A stretch of 64,000 nucleotides of DNA from an uncultured Tateyamaria sp. Its GTDB lineage: Bacteria > Pseudomonadota > Alphaproteobacteria > Rhodobacterales > Rhodobacteraceae. Below the pieces are notes generated by a model. The model searched no databases. It saw nothing but the letters and a program-made list of their open reading frames with translations, and was not told where the DNA came from. The position numbers were made by a program, and so were the translations under genes. The stretch covers positions 82,501-146,500 of the forward strand of contig NZ_CANKXW010000011.1 in NCBI RefSeq assembly GCF_947487805.1, read 5' to 3'. Below, one piece after another: positions 37,008 through 47,504 of the stretch (position 1 is the first letter of the stretch; the number at the start of each line of letters is the position of its first letter).

Positions 37008-38006
37008 ATGAAATTTTTGACCGCTGCCGCCCTGGCCCTGACCGTCAGCGCGGGCGCCGTTGCCGCCGCCTGCGACTCCGGCGAGATCGTGATCAAGTTC
37101 AGCCACGTGACCAACACCGACAAGCACCCCAAGGGGATCGCCGCCACGTTGCTGCAAACCCGCGTGAACGAAGAGATGAACGGCACCGCCTGCATGGAAG
37201 TGTTCCCGAACTCGACGCTCTACAACGATGACCAGGTTCTCGAGGCGCTGCTGCAAGGCGACGTTCAACTGGCCGCGCCGTCGCTGTCCAAGTTCGAGCA
37301 GTTCACCAAGCAGTTCCGCATCTTCGACCTGCCGTTCATGTTCTCCGACATCAATGCGGTTGACGCGTTCCAGGCCTCCGAGACAGGCCAGGCGATGAAG
37401 GAATCGATGACTCGCCGCGGTCTGCTCGGGCTGGCATTCTGGCACAACGGGATGAAGCAGATGTCGGCCAACAAGCCGCTGATGTCGCCCTCGGATGCCA
37501 GCGGCCTGAAGTTCCGCGTGCAGAACTCCGACGTGCTCAAGGCGCAGATGGCGGCCCTGGGTGGTTCGCCCCAGCCGATGGCCTTCTCCGAAGTCTATGG
37601 CGCGCTGCAGACCGGCGTTGTGGACGGGCAGGAAAACACCTGGTCCAACATCTACGGCCGCAAGTTCTTTGAAGTGCAGGACGGCGTGACCGAAACCAAC
37701 CACGGCATCATCGACTATCTCGTCGTGACCTCGGTCGACTTCTGGGACAGCCTCGAAGATGACACCCGCACGCAGCTGGCCACGATCATCGAAGAGGTGA
37801 CCGAGACGCGCAACAGCGAGGCCACCGCCGTGAACGCAAGCGCCAAGCAGGCGATCATCGACGCGGGCGGCACCGTGCGTCAGCTCACGCCAGAGCAGCG
37901 CGCCGAGTGGGTGGCCGTGATGAAGCCCGTCTGGGACCAGTTCAAGGACGACGTGGGCCAGGAAAACATCGACGCCGCTCAGGCGATCAACGCCGCCACC
38001 AACTAA
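37008..38006 (+). CDS. dctP: TRAP transporter substrate-binding protein for C4-dicarboxylates
   Basis: A 332-residue DctP-type periplasmic receptor with a signal peptide (MKFLTAAALALTVSAGAVAA) and mature start CDSGEIVIKFSHV. The substrate-clamping arginine segment is GLKFRVQNSDV, followed by the family's EVYGALQTGVVDGQENTW. GGGAGGAG precedes the ATG. It opens dctPQM directly after dctBD and should bind succinate, fumarate or malate. Confidence 0.94.
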   Translation: MKFLTAAALALTVSAGAVAAACDSGEIVIKFSHVTNTDKHPKGIAATLLQTRVNEEMNGTACMEVFPNSTLYNDDQVLEALLQGDVQLAAPSLSKFEQFTKQFRIFDLPFMFSDINAVDAFQASETGQAMKESMTRRGLLGLAFWHNGMKQMSANKPLMSPSDASGLKFRVQNSDVLKAQMAALGGSPQPMAFSEVYGALQTGVVDGQENTWSNIYGRKFFEVQDGVTETNHGIIDYLVVTSVDFWDSLEDDTRTQLATIIEEVTETRNSEATAVNASAKQAIIDAGGTVRQLTPEQRAEWVAVMKPVWDQFKDDVGQENIDAAQAINAATN

Positions 38007-38085
38007 GGCTGGCACCAGGGTCCGGCGGCACATGCCCGCCGGACCCGTTCTCATTTTCTGAACATTGCGGGGAAAGGGCAGGACC

Positions 38086-38775
38086 ATGGCAGGCGCTTAT
38101 GATCCGGGCACCGGGTTTGGCCGTTGGGTCAACGAAATCGAAGAGACGGCCATTGCCATCCTTCTGGCACTCATGACCTTGATAACATTCATCAATGTCG
38201 TGTTGCGCTATGGCTATAACACTGGCCTGATCTGGGGGCTGGAGATGGTGACGTTCCTCTTTGCCTGGCTCGTCCTCTTTGGCGTCAGCTATGCGGTCAA
38301 GGTCACCGCGAACCTCGGCGTGGACGCGGTCATCAACCTGTTTTCCCCGGCCACACGCCGCATCATCGCGCTGGTCGCGGGTGCGATCTGCATCGGCTAT
38401 GCCTTCCTCGTGTTCAAAGGCGCGTGGGACTACTGGGCCAATTTCGCCAACCTGCCGCAGACCACAGGCCGCTGGTTCCCGACCGGGTTCGAAGAGATGA
38501 AGCGGTCGTCCTATCGCGGCTGGTACGAGACGGTCGATATTCCGCATCCCGTCTGGCTGAAATGGATCGAGCCGCTGATGAACGAGGGCGAGGCCTATGA
38601 AAAGATCCCGCGCTTCATCCCCTATTTCATCCTGCCGTTTGGCATGGGGCTACTGCTGTTTCGCTTTGTCCAGGCGGCGGTGCGGGTCTGGAAGGGCCAG
38701 GCCACAAGCCTGATCGTGAGCCACGAGGCCGAAGATGCGATCGAAGACGTCAAACACATGAACGAAGGCGACTAA
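38086..38775 (+). CDS. dctQ: TRAP transporter small permease
   Basis: A 229-residue membrane protein with four helices (about residues 22-45, 52-72, 95-118 and 185-205) of the DctQ family, including FINVVLRYGYNTGLIWGLEM. It is longer than usual because of a polar insert (about 130-180) before the last helix. It lies between dctP and dctM and forms the membrane part with DctM. Confidence 0.92.
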   Translation: MAGAYDPGTGFGRWVNEIEETAIAILLALMTLITFINVVLRYGYNTGLIWGLEMVTFLFAWLVLFGVSYAVKVTANLGVDAVINLFSPATRRIIALVAGAICIGYAFLVFKGAWDYWANFANLPQTTGRWFPTGFEEMKRSSYRGWYETVDIPHPVWLKWIEPLMNEGEAYEKIPRFIPYFILPFGMGLLLFRFVQAAVRVWKGQATSLIVSHEAEDAIEDVKHMNEGD

Positions 38776-38778
38776 ACC

Positions 38779-40320
38779 ATGGAAGTTGCAATTCTTTTTG
38801 CCCTCGTTGTGGGGATGATGCTGATCGGCGTGCCGATTGCCATCTCGCTGGGGATGTCCTCGATCATCTTCCTGCTGGTGCTGAGCGACACCTCGCTCGC
38901 CTCTATCGCGCAGACGCTGTTCCAGGCGATGGCGGGGCACTATACGCTGCTGGCGATCCCGTTTTTCATCCTCGCCTCGACGTTCATGTCGACCGGCGGT
39001 GTCGCCAAGCGGATCATCCGGTTTTCCATTGCCGTTGTCGGGCATTTCCCCGGCGGTCTGGCGATTGCGGGCGTGTTCGCCTGCATGATGTTCGCGGCCC
39101 TGTCCGGGTCCAGCCCGGCCACGGTGGTGGCCATCGGGTCCATCGTGATCGCGGGCATGCGGCAGGTGGGGTATTCCAAGGACTTTGCCGCCGGTGTCAT
39201 CGCCAATGCGGGCACGCTGGGTATCCTGATCCCGCCCTCTATCGTGATGGTTGTCTATGCGTCAGCGACGGACGTGTCCGTGGGGCGGATGTTTTTGGCC
39301 GGGGTCATTCCGGGCCTGATGGCGGGATCCATGCTGATGATCACCATCTATGCCATCGCCAAGGTCCGCAATCTGCCCAAGGGCGATTGGCTGGGCTGGG
39401 GTGAGGTGGGTGCGTCGGCGGCGGCGGCCTCGGGCGGTTTGTTCCTGATCATCATCATTCTGGGCGGCATCTATGGCGGTATCTTTACCCCCACCGAGGC
39501 GGCGGCGGTCGCAGCGGTCTATTCCTTTTTGATTGCCAGTTTCATCTATCGTGACATGGGGCCGTTTTCGAAAACCGCGCCCGCGGCGGGGAATTTCACC
39601 GGCATCACCCTGATGGGGGGCGTCGCGGTGGGCATCCTTTTGTGGCTGGTCACGGGCGGGGCCGTGGATCTGACCACATCCGTTCTGATCGGGTTCGTTG
39701 TCGCGGCGGTTGGTGCGGTGGCCGAGCGCATGTTGCGCGGGCTGGATGTGAACCCCGTGGCCATCGGCAAGGATCTGGCGCGGATGCCGCTGGCGCTGGT
39801 GCACCGCGACACGAAGAACGCGTTTTTCGAGGCCGGCAAGCTGACCGTGACGTTGATGTTCATCATCGCCAATGCGTTGATCCTGAAGCATGTTCTGACT
39901 GATGAGCAGATCCCGCAGCAGATTGCGGGCGCGATGCTGGATGCGGGCTTTGGCCCCGTCGTGTTCCTGATCATCGTGAACGTCATCCTGCTGATCGGGG
40001 GGCAGTTCATGGAGCCGTCGGGCTTGCTGGTCATCGTGGCGCCGCTGGTGTTTCCGATTGCCATCGAGCTGGGGATCGATCCCATCCATCTGGGCATCAT
40101 CATGGTGGTGAACATGGAGATCGGGATGATCACGCCGCCTGTGGGTCTGAACCTGTTCGTGACCTCAGGCGTGGCGGGGATGCCGATGATGCGGGTGGTG
40201 AAAGCAGCACTGCCGTTCCTGGCTGTGCTCTTCGTGTTCCTGATCATGGTGACCTATATTCCGGCCATATCGCTGTGGTTGCCGACGCTGATGATGGGGC
40301 CGGAGATAATCGTGCAGTAG
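38779..40320 (+). CDS. dctM: TRAP transporter large permease
   Basis: A 513-residue protein with 12 or more hydrophobic segments of the DctM/ion-transporter superfamily; motifs include AALSGSSPATVVAIGSIV, LGILIPPSIVMVVYA and EIGMITPPVGLNLFV. It couples sodium flow to dicarboxylate uptake. Residues about 270-350 hold an insert with extra hydrophobic and charged parts relative to short DctM proteins. It starts three bases after the dctQ stop. Confidence 0.93.
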   Translation: MEVAILFALVVGMMLIGVPIAISLGMSSIIFLLVLSDTSLASIAQTLFQAMAGHYTLLAIPFFILASTFMSTGGVAKRIIRFSIAVVGHFPGGLAIAGVFACMMFAALSGSSPATVVAIGSIVIAGMRQVGYSKDFAAGVIANAGTLGILIPPSIVMVVYASATDVSVGRMFLAGVIPGLMAGSMLMITIYAIAKVRNLPKGDWLGWGEVGASAAAASGGLFLIIIILGGIYGGIFTPTEAAAVAAVYSFLIASFIYRDMGPFSKTAPAAGNFTGITLMGGVAVGILLWLVTGGAVDLTTSVLIGFVVAAVGAVAERMLRGLDVNPVAIGKDLARMPLALVHRDTKNAFFEAGKLTVTLMFIIANALILKHVLTDEQIPQQIAGAMLDAGFGPVVFLIIVNVILLIGGQFMEPSGLLVIVAPLVFPIAIELGIDPIHLGIIMVVNMEIGMITPPVGLNLFVTSGVAGMPMMRVVKAALPFLAVLFVFLIMVTYIPAISLWLPTLMMGPEIIVQ

Positions 40321-40380
40321 GTATGTGGTTTGCGCGGCGCGTTTTTTGAAAATGACGCGCTGCGCGCGACACGATGTTCA

Positions 40381-40510
40381 GGGGGGCGCTGCCCCCCGCG
40401 AATAAAGTGAAAGGGGGGCGCTGCCCCCCGCGATTAAAGTGAAAGGGGGGCGCTGCCCCCCTTGGCGCTATGCGCGCCATCCCCCCGAGGTATTTGCGGC
40501 GAAAGGAAGA

Positions 40511-40511
<1 letters not shown>
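40381..40511. repeat. three tandem 32-bp GC hairpin units plus dispersed-repeat tail (copy 3)
   Basis: GGGGGGCGCTGCCCCCC (7-bp stem) occurs at 40381, 40413 and 40445, separated by an A/T-rich linker (GCGAATAAAGTGAAA and variants). After the last hairpin comes CCCCCCGAGGTATTTGCGGC and GAAAGGAAGAT, matching the tail of the copies at 19275 and 21769. It sits between the convergent dctM and tpiA ends and may end both transcripts. Confidence 0.8.
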
Positions 40512-41242
<731 letters not shown>

Positions 41243-41336
41243 GCGTGCCCTCGTTTGGTGATGTGCGATGTGGGTTGGTCCTAGCATCGGGGACGCGGCT
41301 GCGCTAGGGCGTGGCGAAACGAATGGAGGGCGGGGG

Positions 41337-42242
41337 ATGATCCCGAGACTGGATGCGGCGAAGTTGGCTGTGGGTGATGCGGAGAGCCTGGAGGCGCTGC
41401 GCGTGGCGGCCACGGGCGTGGGGTTTGCTACGGTGTACAACACGCAGCTGACGGGCGCGCGTGTGGCGGATGTGATCGAGGCGTATCGCGCGTTCTTCAA
41501 GCTGCCGGAGCGGCGCAAACAGGCGCTCGACATGGCGCGGACTGGGTCGAACCGGGGTTGGGGTGCTGCCGGGTCCGAGCAGGTCGATCCGGATGCCAAC
41601 CCCGACTACAAGCAGTTCTTTGACATCGGGTATCAGCTGCCCGCGGGGCACCCTTTGGGCGAAAAGATATTCTATGCGCCCAACCAGTGGCCGGAGGATC
41701 CGGCGTTTCATGCGGTGATTTCGGCCTATTACGGAGATGCGATCGCGGTGTGCAAGGGGCTCTTGCGGGCCATTGCCACGGCCATCGGGGCGGATGCCGC
41801 GCATTTTGACGGCGCGTTCGACACGCCCATGGCGCTCTTGCGGGGCAATTTTTACCCCGCGCGGCCCGATTGGGCGGGGGCCAAGGACTTCGGGATTGCA
41901 ACGCATACCGACTATGGCTGCCTGACGCTGTTGGCGACGGACGGATCGCCGGGGTTGGAGGTGCGCAAGCGGGGCGGGGGCTGGATCCCGCTGAGCGCAC
42001 CGCCGGGCGAGTTCATCATCAACTTTGGCGAGATGCTGGAATTCTGGACCGACGGTCTGGTCAAGGCGACTCCCCACCGGGTGGTGGGCGGCACGGCGGA
42101 GCGCATTTCGGTGCCGATGTTCTTCAACCCGACCTATGACACCAACGTGGCCCCGGCGGGCAGTGGCGAGGTCATGCTGGCGGGCGATCACCTGAGCGCG
42201 CGGTTCCGGCAGACATATGTGCATTTGCAAGACAAAACATGA
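41337..42242 (+). CDS. 2-oxoglutarate/Fe(II)-dependent oxygenase (isopenicillin N synthase-like)
   Basis: A 301-residue oxygenase. [10 protein letters not shown] supplies the HxD iron ligands, TPHRVV the distal His, and RISVPMF the RxS 2-oxoglutarate motif. The N-terminal non-haem dioxygenase domain (GVGFATVYN) is present. GGAGG precedes the chosen ATG. The substrate is unknown; relatives include ethylene-forming and gibberellin-type oxygenases. It overlaps the HD-domain gene by ATGA. Confidence 0.9.
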   Translation: MIPRLDAAKLAVGDAESLEALRVAATGVGFATVYNTQLTGARVADVIEAYRAFFKLPERRKQALDMARTGSNRGWGAAGSEQVDPDANPDYKQFFDIGYQLPAGHPLGEKIFYAPNQWPEDPAFHAVISAYYGDAIAVCKGLLRAIATAIGADAAHFDGAFDTPMALLRGNFYPARPDWAGAKDFGIATHTDYGCLTLLATDGSPGLEVRKRGGGWIPLSAPPGEFIINFGEMLEFWTDGLVKATPHRVVGGTAERISVPMFFNPTYDTNVAPAGSGEVMLAGDHLSARFRQTYVHLQDKT

Positions 42243-42880
42243 GCTTGCAGGCCGACCTTGAGGCAGAGGTGCGCAGGGTCTGGCAGGATCAAAGCGACGG
42301 CGCGCATGATATCTGGCACCTGCGGCGGGTCTGGGCCAACTGCTGTGCGATCCTGACGGACATGCCCGACGGTGCGGGACACGTGGACCGGGACGCGCTG
42401 ATGATCGCGGCGTTTCTGCATGACGTGATCAACCTGCCCAAGGATGATCCCGCGCGGGCAGATGCAGCGCGGCTGTCGGCGGATCATGCGGTGGCATGGA
42501 TGGCGGTGCGTGGTATGGGTGGGCAAGACACCGTGCACCACGCGATCTGCGCGCACAGCTTTTCGGCGGGCGTGCCATGTGCCACGGACACGGCCCGCAT
42601 CTTGCAGGATGCCGACCGGTTGGAGGCGCTGGGGGCCATTGGCATCGCGCGCTGCTTCAACGTATCGGGTCAGATGGGCGCGGGGCTGTTCCATGGGGGC
42701 GACCCGCTGGGTCACGCGCGCGATCTGGACGACCGGGCCTATGCGCTGGATCATTTCGAGGTGAAACTCTACCGCATCGCAGAGACGCTGCACACCGCGC
42801 CCGCCCGCAAGATCGCTGCGGAGCGGGTCGCCTTCATGCGCGGGTTTGTGGCGCAGATGGTCAAGGAACTGGGCGCTTGA
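42239..42880 (+). CDS. HD-domain phosphohydrolase
   Basis: A 213-residue HD protein (YedJ-like). The metal motif reads HDIWHLRRV, FLHDVINLPK and later HHAICAHSF and DADRLEALGAIGIAR, all in the expected order for a metal-dependent phosphohydrolase. The substrate is unknown. It is coupled to the upstream oxygenase by ATGA, so the two may act in one pathway. Confidence 0.9.
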   Translation: MSLQADLEAEVRRVWQDQSDGAHDIWHLRRVWANCCAILTDMPDGAGHVDRDALMIAAFLHDVINLPKDDPARADAARLSADHAVAWMAVRGMGGQDTVHHAICAHSFSAGVPCATDTARILQDADRLEALGAIGIARCFNVSGQMGAGLFHGGDPLGHARDLDDRAYALDHFEVKLYRIAETLHTAPARKIAAERVAFMRGFVAQMVKELGA

Positions 42881-43113
42881 GCGCGGATGTGAGACGTGGG
42901 TTTTTTGTGGTGTGACGTGAATGGTGCGCGGTATTGGTGGTTTCGCTCGCGTCAATATATCTTGATTGATAGCTGACCTGCGACTTAGGCGCGGCGAACG
43001 GCAGATCTGAGCCCATTCCTACCTCAATGATGCATTGCGGCTAATGTCAGCTTTTTTCTTTTCAGGCGCACCTGTACCCACAATTTCAAAGACTCGTCTA
43101 TGGGCCCGGACTA
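42881..43113. other. gene-free junction before the accessory segment
   Basis: This 233-base stretch has no supported gene. It is visibly more A/T-rich than the core genes before it, with runs of T and A. It probably contains the left boundary of the segment ending with the IS3 remnant near 47.3 kb, but no direct repeat or integrase was found. Confidence 0.4.
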
Positions 43114-44118
43114 TCAGATTTGTACCACGATTTTTCCCAAATGGCTGTTGGTTGCCATGTACGCATAGGCGCCCGAAATATCGGAGAGCGGGAACGCGCG
43201 ATCGATGACTGGCTTAAGCTCTCCACTGGCCCAGAGCGGACCGAGGAAGTCGACCGCTCTTCTGCGTCGGTCTGCATGATCCAGAAGGTGCCAGACCAGA
43301 TGAAAGCCGCGGATGGTGATGCCTTTGGTCAGAATTGGATAGAAGGGCAGCCCCGGAACTTCACCCGACTGAAAGCCCATCAGAACCATATTTCCCTCGG
43401 GGACAAGGGCTTCGGCGGCGGGGGCGATCATATCTCCGATGATGGAATCGCAGACAAGGTCCACACCCTTGCCTTTTGTGATCTCGCTGAGGCGGGCACC
43501 GATATCGTCGTCGTCCGTGACGATCACATGATCCGCGCCCGCATTTTTGAGGTCGGCAACTTTCTTTTGCGATCTGGTGGTTGCTATACCGCTCGCACCG
43601 ATCTGCTTGAGTATCTGGAAGGCGGCGGTCCCGACACTTGAACTCGCGCCGGTTATCACGACGGATCTACCGACCGCGTGAATGGGCATCTCGCCCGCTT
43701 GAACGATCATCCCAAAAGCTGTGGCAAAAGCCATCCAGAACGCGGCGGCATCCTCGAAACCGATGCCGTCAGGAATCCGTTCCAAAGCATAAGCTGGCAC
43801 GTTAACAACTTCGGCCAGGGTGCCGTATTTTGCCCAATCCATCATCGGCAAGACGCAGACCCTGTCACCTTCAGCGAAATCAGATACACCAGAACCAACG
43901 CTGATGATTTCTCCTGCGCCTTCAGCACCCAGGGGCGCATTTGGGATTGGTGGCTGGACGAGATAGTGACCAGCGACATAAAGCAGCTCTGCCCGATTGA
44001 GGCCCGCCGCGCGCATGCGGATTTGCACTTCATCAGCCGCAGGTGGCCGAACGGGCCGATCGACGAGCCTGATTTTCTCTGGCCCTCCAAGCATGTCAAA
44101 TTGTGCGATGGTCGGCAT
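43114..44118 (-). CDS. zinc-independent alcohol dehydrogenase / quinone oxidoreductase-like MDR enzyme
   Basis: A 334-residue medium-chain reductase with the N-terminal GroES-like domain (GLNRAELLYVAGHY, GAEGAGEIISVG) and the NADP Rossmann motif VVITGASSSVGTAA. The zinc ligands of true alcohol dehydrogenases are not evident, so it is closer to quinone oxidoreductases. The start MPTIAQFDML is favoured over the ATG at 44193, which lies close to the divergent LysR gene. That gene may control it. Confidence 0.88.
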   Translation of the reverse strand: MPTIAQFDMLGGPEKIRLVDRPVRPPAADEVQIRMRAAGLNRAELLYVAGHYLVQPPIPNAPLGAEGAGEIISVGSGVSDFAEGDRVCVLPMMDWAKYGTLAEVVNVPAYALERIPDGIGFEDAAAFWMAFATAFGMIVQAGEMPIHAVGRSVVITGASSSVGTAAFQILKQIGASGIATTRSQKKVADLKNAGADHVIVTDDDDIGARLSEITKGKGVDLVCDSIIGDMIAPAAEALVPEGNMVLMGFQSGEVPGLPFYPILTKGITIRGFHLVWHLLDHADRRRRAVDFLGPLWASGELKPVIDRAFPLSDISGAYAYMATNSHLGKIVVQI

Positions 44119-44197
44119 AGCTTGTCCTTTCGAAGCGCGTGTCCCCACAAGACTACTGGTGCCTTTTCGCAAGATCACGTAGGGTATTGGCACCTAA

Positions 44198-45088
44198 ATG
44201 GTGCAAAAATGCGAGGACGGCTTGGACTGGGAAGACATCAAAACACTGCGCGCCGTTGTCCAGCACAAGACGGTTCGTGCGGCGGGGGAAGCGCTTGGTG
44301 TCCATCACACCACGGTTGGTCGAAGGATCGAGTCGCTGGAAGAAAGCCTCGGCACCAGCCTGTTCAACCGAACGCCAGACGGGTTGCTTCTGACCTCTGC
44401 CGGAGAGACCCTGTACCGGGTCGCACAGACTTTTGGCGAAGCATTGATTGATGCGGAGCGCAGCATCGCGGGCCTTGATGATGAACTGGCCGGTCCGTTG
44501 ACCGTCACGATGCCCGAGCCGTTGCTCAATGTGCTCTTCATGCCGGAGTTGCCAGGTTTTACCGCGCAACACCCATCAATCGAGTTGCGTTTTGATACGT
44601 CATTGTCGATTCGGGACGTTGCGCGGCGCGAGGCGGATTTTGCCGTGAGGCTGGACAACAACCCGCCGGACACTTTGGTGGGCAAACGGCTTTATGCATA
44701 TACAGAGGCGGCCTATGCAACGCCCGACTATTTGTCACGTGATCCAAGATCATATCGCTGGCTTGGCTGGGGGACGGCGACGCAAGGTGCGCCGGAATGG
44801 GTGCGAACATCTGAGTTTCCGAACAACCCTGTTTGGGGCGTCTTCCCAACCATCCCGGCGCAACACGCGGCGGCACGCGAAGGCATAGGTCTTGCGATCC
44901 TGCCGTGCTTGTTTGGCGATGCCGACCCGGACCTGCAGCGCGCAGGCAAGAGGGCACCCATCAAGAGCCGGGACATCTGGTTGCTTACGCATAATGATCT
45001 GCGCCAGACGGCGCGTGTCCAAGCCTTCATGGGCTTTGCAGAGGCCGTTTTGCGCAAACATCGGAAGCGTCTGATTGGCGAGGCGTGA
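44198..45088 (+). CDS. LysR-family regulator of the accessory segment
   Basis: A 296-residue LysR protein with the N-terminal HTH (DIKTLRAVVQHKTVRAAGEA ... VGRRIESLE) and a shortened effector domain. It is divergent from the oxidoreductase gene and upstream of the two hydrolases, so it may control either or both. Codon use is less GC-biased than in core genes. Confidence 0.88.
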   Translation: MVQKCEDGLDWEDIKTLRAVVQHKTVRAAGEALGVHHTTVGRRIESLEESLGTSLFNRTPDGLLLTSAGETLYRVAQTFGEALIDAERSIAGLDDELAGPLTVTMPEPLLNVLFMPELPGFTAQHPSIELRFDTSLSIRDVARREADFAVRLDNNPPDTLVGKRLYAYTEAAYATPDYLSRDPRSYRWLGWGTATQGAPEWVRTSEFPNNPVWGVFPTIPAQHAAAREGIGLAILPCLFGDADPDLQRAGKRAPIKSRDIWLLTHNDLRQTARVQAFMGFAEAVLRKHRKRLIGEA

Positions 45089-45193
45089 GTGCGTCGCGAA
45101 AACGCACCAATTATCTGCAAACATACTCCGTGATGTTGCGAAATTGCGCTGCTACTTCTGAACCAACGCAACAAACCTGGTTCGGAAGCCCCT

Positions 45194-46138
45194 ATGCTCG
45201 ACACATCCAAAGCCGTGCATCCACGCATTAAAGAACTGGGGCTTGAGCGCGAGTATCCATTCGCGTCCCACTTCATTCAGACGCCGATGGGTCAGATGCA
45301 CTACCTTGATGAGGGCGCGGAGAATGGACGCTCCACTGTGCTTGCGGTGCACGGAAACCCGTCATGGTCGTTTCTGTATCGGGCGCTGGTGAAAGGGCTT
45401 TCGGCAGAGCGTCGCATAGTCGTGCCGGATCACATTGGCTTCGGTCTGTCTGACAAACCTGATGACGAAGCCGCCTATACGCTGAAGGCCCACATCGACC
45501 ATCTCGAAGCTTTGGTCCTCCGGCTTGACCTCAATAACATCACCCTGGTGATGCAGGACTGGGGCGGCCCGATTGGCCTGGGCGTCGCGGCACGTCATCC
45601 CGAGCGCATCAAGGCACTGGTGGTGATGAACACATTCGGGTTTTACCCACCGGTCGACGGGATGAACCCCGAAAAGCTCAAACTGCCACCACCGCTCCTC
45701 ATGATGCGGTCCAAGGGCCTTGGCGACTTTATGGTGCGCCGCTTGGGATTCTTTGAGCGGCAGGTCATGACTATGGCCACCGCGACAAAGCGTCAGGGTG
45801 CCGCGAAGCGGGCTTATCGCGACATTTTCCGGAACCGTTCGGAGCGCGCCGGTGTCATGGCGTTTCCGCGCATGATCCCGACCAACACCGCGCATCCGGC
45901 GGCCAAGATCCTGCTCGAAGAGACAGGCCCCTATGTCGAACGGTTTGACGGCCCGGCACAAATCTTCTGGGGGCTGAAGGACCCGTTGATCCCAATCGGC
46001 GCATTGGCCGCCTGGAAGAAGCGTTTGCCTCAGGCCGGCGTCACCGAGTTCAAAACAGCGCGTCATTATCTGCAAGACGACGAGCCCGACGCCCTCGTGC
46101 GTCAGCTGCGCACGTTTTTGGCCACGAGGGCCGATTGA
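45194..46138 (+). CDS. alpha/beta hydrolase resembling haloalkane dehalogenase (subfamily I/III type)
   Basis: A 314-residue cytoplasmic hydrolase. The elements of a haloalkane dehalogenase are visible: Asn55 in HGNPSW, nucleophile Asp122 with Trp123 in MQDWGGP, a likely acid Asp in GLKDPLIP after strand 7, and His291 in ARHYLQDDEP. The acid position is that of subfamilies I and III. The Asn and Trp could stabilise a leaving halide. An epoxide hydrolase or other hydrolase role remains possible. It is followed by a second, exported relative 32 bases later. Confidence 0.8.
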   Translation: MLDTSKAVHPRIKELGLEREYPFASHFIQTPMGQMHYLDEGAENGRSTVLAVHGNPSWSFLYRALVKGLSAERRIVVPDHIGFGLSDKPDDEAAYTLKAHIDHLEALVLRLDLNNITLVMQDWGGPIGLGVAARHPERIKALVVMNTFGFYPPVDGMNPEKLKLPPPLLMMRSKGLGDFMVRRLGFFERQVMTMATATKRQGAAKRAYRDIFRNRSERAGVMAFPRMIPTNTAHPAAKILLEETGPYVERFDGPAQIFWGLKDPLIPIGALAAWKKRLPQAGVTEFKTARHYLQDDEPDALVRQLRTFLATRAD

Positions 46139-46170
46139 TACACCACTCACGACCTACAAGGAGACAACAC

Positions 46171-47151
46171 ATGACCCTCAAGATTTCTCGCCGTACCGCT
46201 TTGCAAGGGACCGTTGCGGCAGTCGCTTCCGTAATGGCGCTTCCTGCGCTCGCCGAAGGGTTTACCCCTTCCGCAGACATGCCGTTTGAGAAAAAATTTG
46301 TCGATGTGAACGGCTCAAAGATGGCCTATGTCGATGAGGGCAATGGGCCAGTGGTCCTTTTCCTGCATGGCAATCCGACGTCTTCCTATCTTTGGCGCAA
46401 TATCCTTCCGTTTGTCACGGACACGCATCGCGCCATCGCACCTGATCTCATCGGCATGGGCGACAGTGACAAGCCTGACATCGACTACACGTTCGCCGAC
46501 CATGCGGACTACCTCGATGGTTTCATCGAAGCCCTTGGTTTGCAGGACATCACCCTGGTCATCCATGACTGGGGATCGGTCCTGGGGATGCGATACGCGC
46601 GTCTGAACGAAAGCAACGTGAAAGCTGTCGCCTTCATGGAAGCAGGCATCCCGCCTGCGCTTCCCGCCCCCAGCCTTGAGGCGATGGGGGAGCCAAGTGC
46701 GCAACTCTTTGGGATGTTGCGCTCTCCCGCTGGCGAGGAAGCGGTTTTGCAAGGCAACTTCTTTGTTGAAGAAGTCTTGGGCAAGATGGCCGTCGCAACA
46801 CCGCTTTCGCAAGAGGTACTGGACAACTACCGTGCACCGTTCCCAACGCCTGAAAGCCGCAAACCCACCTTGGTCTGGCCGCGACAAGTACCCATCGCTG
46901 GCGAGCCTGCGGACACCGCCGAAGTGATCACGGCCAATGGGGACTGGCTCTATTCCACCGATATGCCCAAGCTGATGTTTCACGTAGCACCAGGTGCATT
47001 GATGCCGCCACCGGTCGTTGAATACGTGAAGGCCAACGCGTCAAATCTGGAAGATGTGTTTCTCGGCCCCGGCGTTCACTTTGTCCAGGAAGATCACCCT
47101 GAAGCCATCGGTCGCGCCCTGCGCGACTGGGTCGACCGGCTGCCGAGATGA
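46171..47151 (+). CDS. Tat-exported haloalkane dehalogenase-like hydrolase (subfamily II type)
   Basis: A 326-residue protein with a twin-arginine signal (ISRRTALQG, hydrophobic core to ALPALAEG) and a mature hydrolase. The full catalytic pentad pattern of subfamily II dehalogenases is present: Asn68 in HGNPTSSYLW, Asp133 and Trp134 in VIHDWGS, Glu157 in FMEAGIPP, and His303 in GVHFVQEDHPE. AAGGAG precedes the ATG. Export is unusual, since most characterised haloalkane dehalogenases are cytoplasmic. Substrate cannot be read from sequence. Confidence 0.85.
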   Translation: MTLKISRRTALQGTVAAVASVMALPALAEGFTPSADMPFEKKFVDVNGSKMAYVDEGNGPVVLFLHGNPTSSYLWRNILPFVTDTHRAIAPDLIGMGDSDKPDIDYTFADHADYLDGFIEALGLQDITLVIHDWGSVLGMRYARLNESNVKAVAFMEAGIPPALPAPSLEAMGEPSAQLFGMLRSPAGEEAVLQGNFFVEEVLGKMAVATPLSQEVLDNYRAPFPTPESRKPTLVWPRQVPIAGEPADTAEVITANGDWLYSTDMPKLMFHVAPGALMPPPVVEYVKANASNLEDVFLGPGVHFVQEDHPEAIGRALRDWVDRLPR

Positions 47152-47202
47152 GGAGCGAGAAAATGAGCACGCAAGCCGATCATCGTTTCAGCAAGCGCGT
47201 CG

Positions 47203-47364
47203 TCATATGATGCGCAAGCTGTACCGACGGCATCCAACCGTCTGCGAAACCGATGAAATCGCAGCTGACCTGCTTCGATATTCGCGCTCGTGATCCAAGA
47301 TCATGGGTACAGCACGCGCACGCAGTTCTTCCGGACATCGCTTTCCAGAGTTCTTCTTTTCCAT
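47203..47364 (-). mobile_element. remnant of an IS3-family orfA transposase gene
   Basis: A short frame reading MEKKNSGKRCPEELRARAV, then ILDHEREYRSRSAAISSVSQ and TVGC matches the N-terminal HTH part of IS3-family (IS407-like) OrfA proteins, in which a TETLRKWV-type segment should follow. The match ends at TVGC and a stop follows soon after. No orfB and no terminal repeats were seen. The remaining sequence from 47152 to 47504 contains no other supported gene. It marks the right side of the dehalogenase segment. Confidence 0.7.
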
Positions 47365-47504
47365 AACCCAGTATCCTTGCTTTTGGGGCTCCGGCAAATA
47401 AGGGGCGGTTCAGATCGTCATAGAGGTTCGCTTCGTCCCGCGCAGCCGCCGTTGTTCGAGCAGATGGATACGTCCGATCTGGCCCGCCTCTTGAGGCCAA
47501 GACC

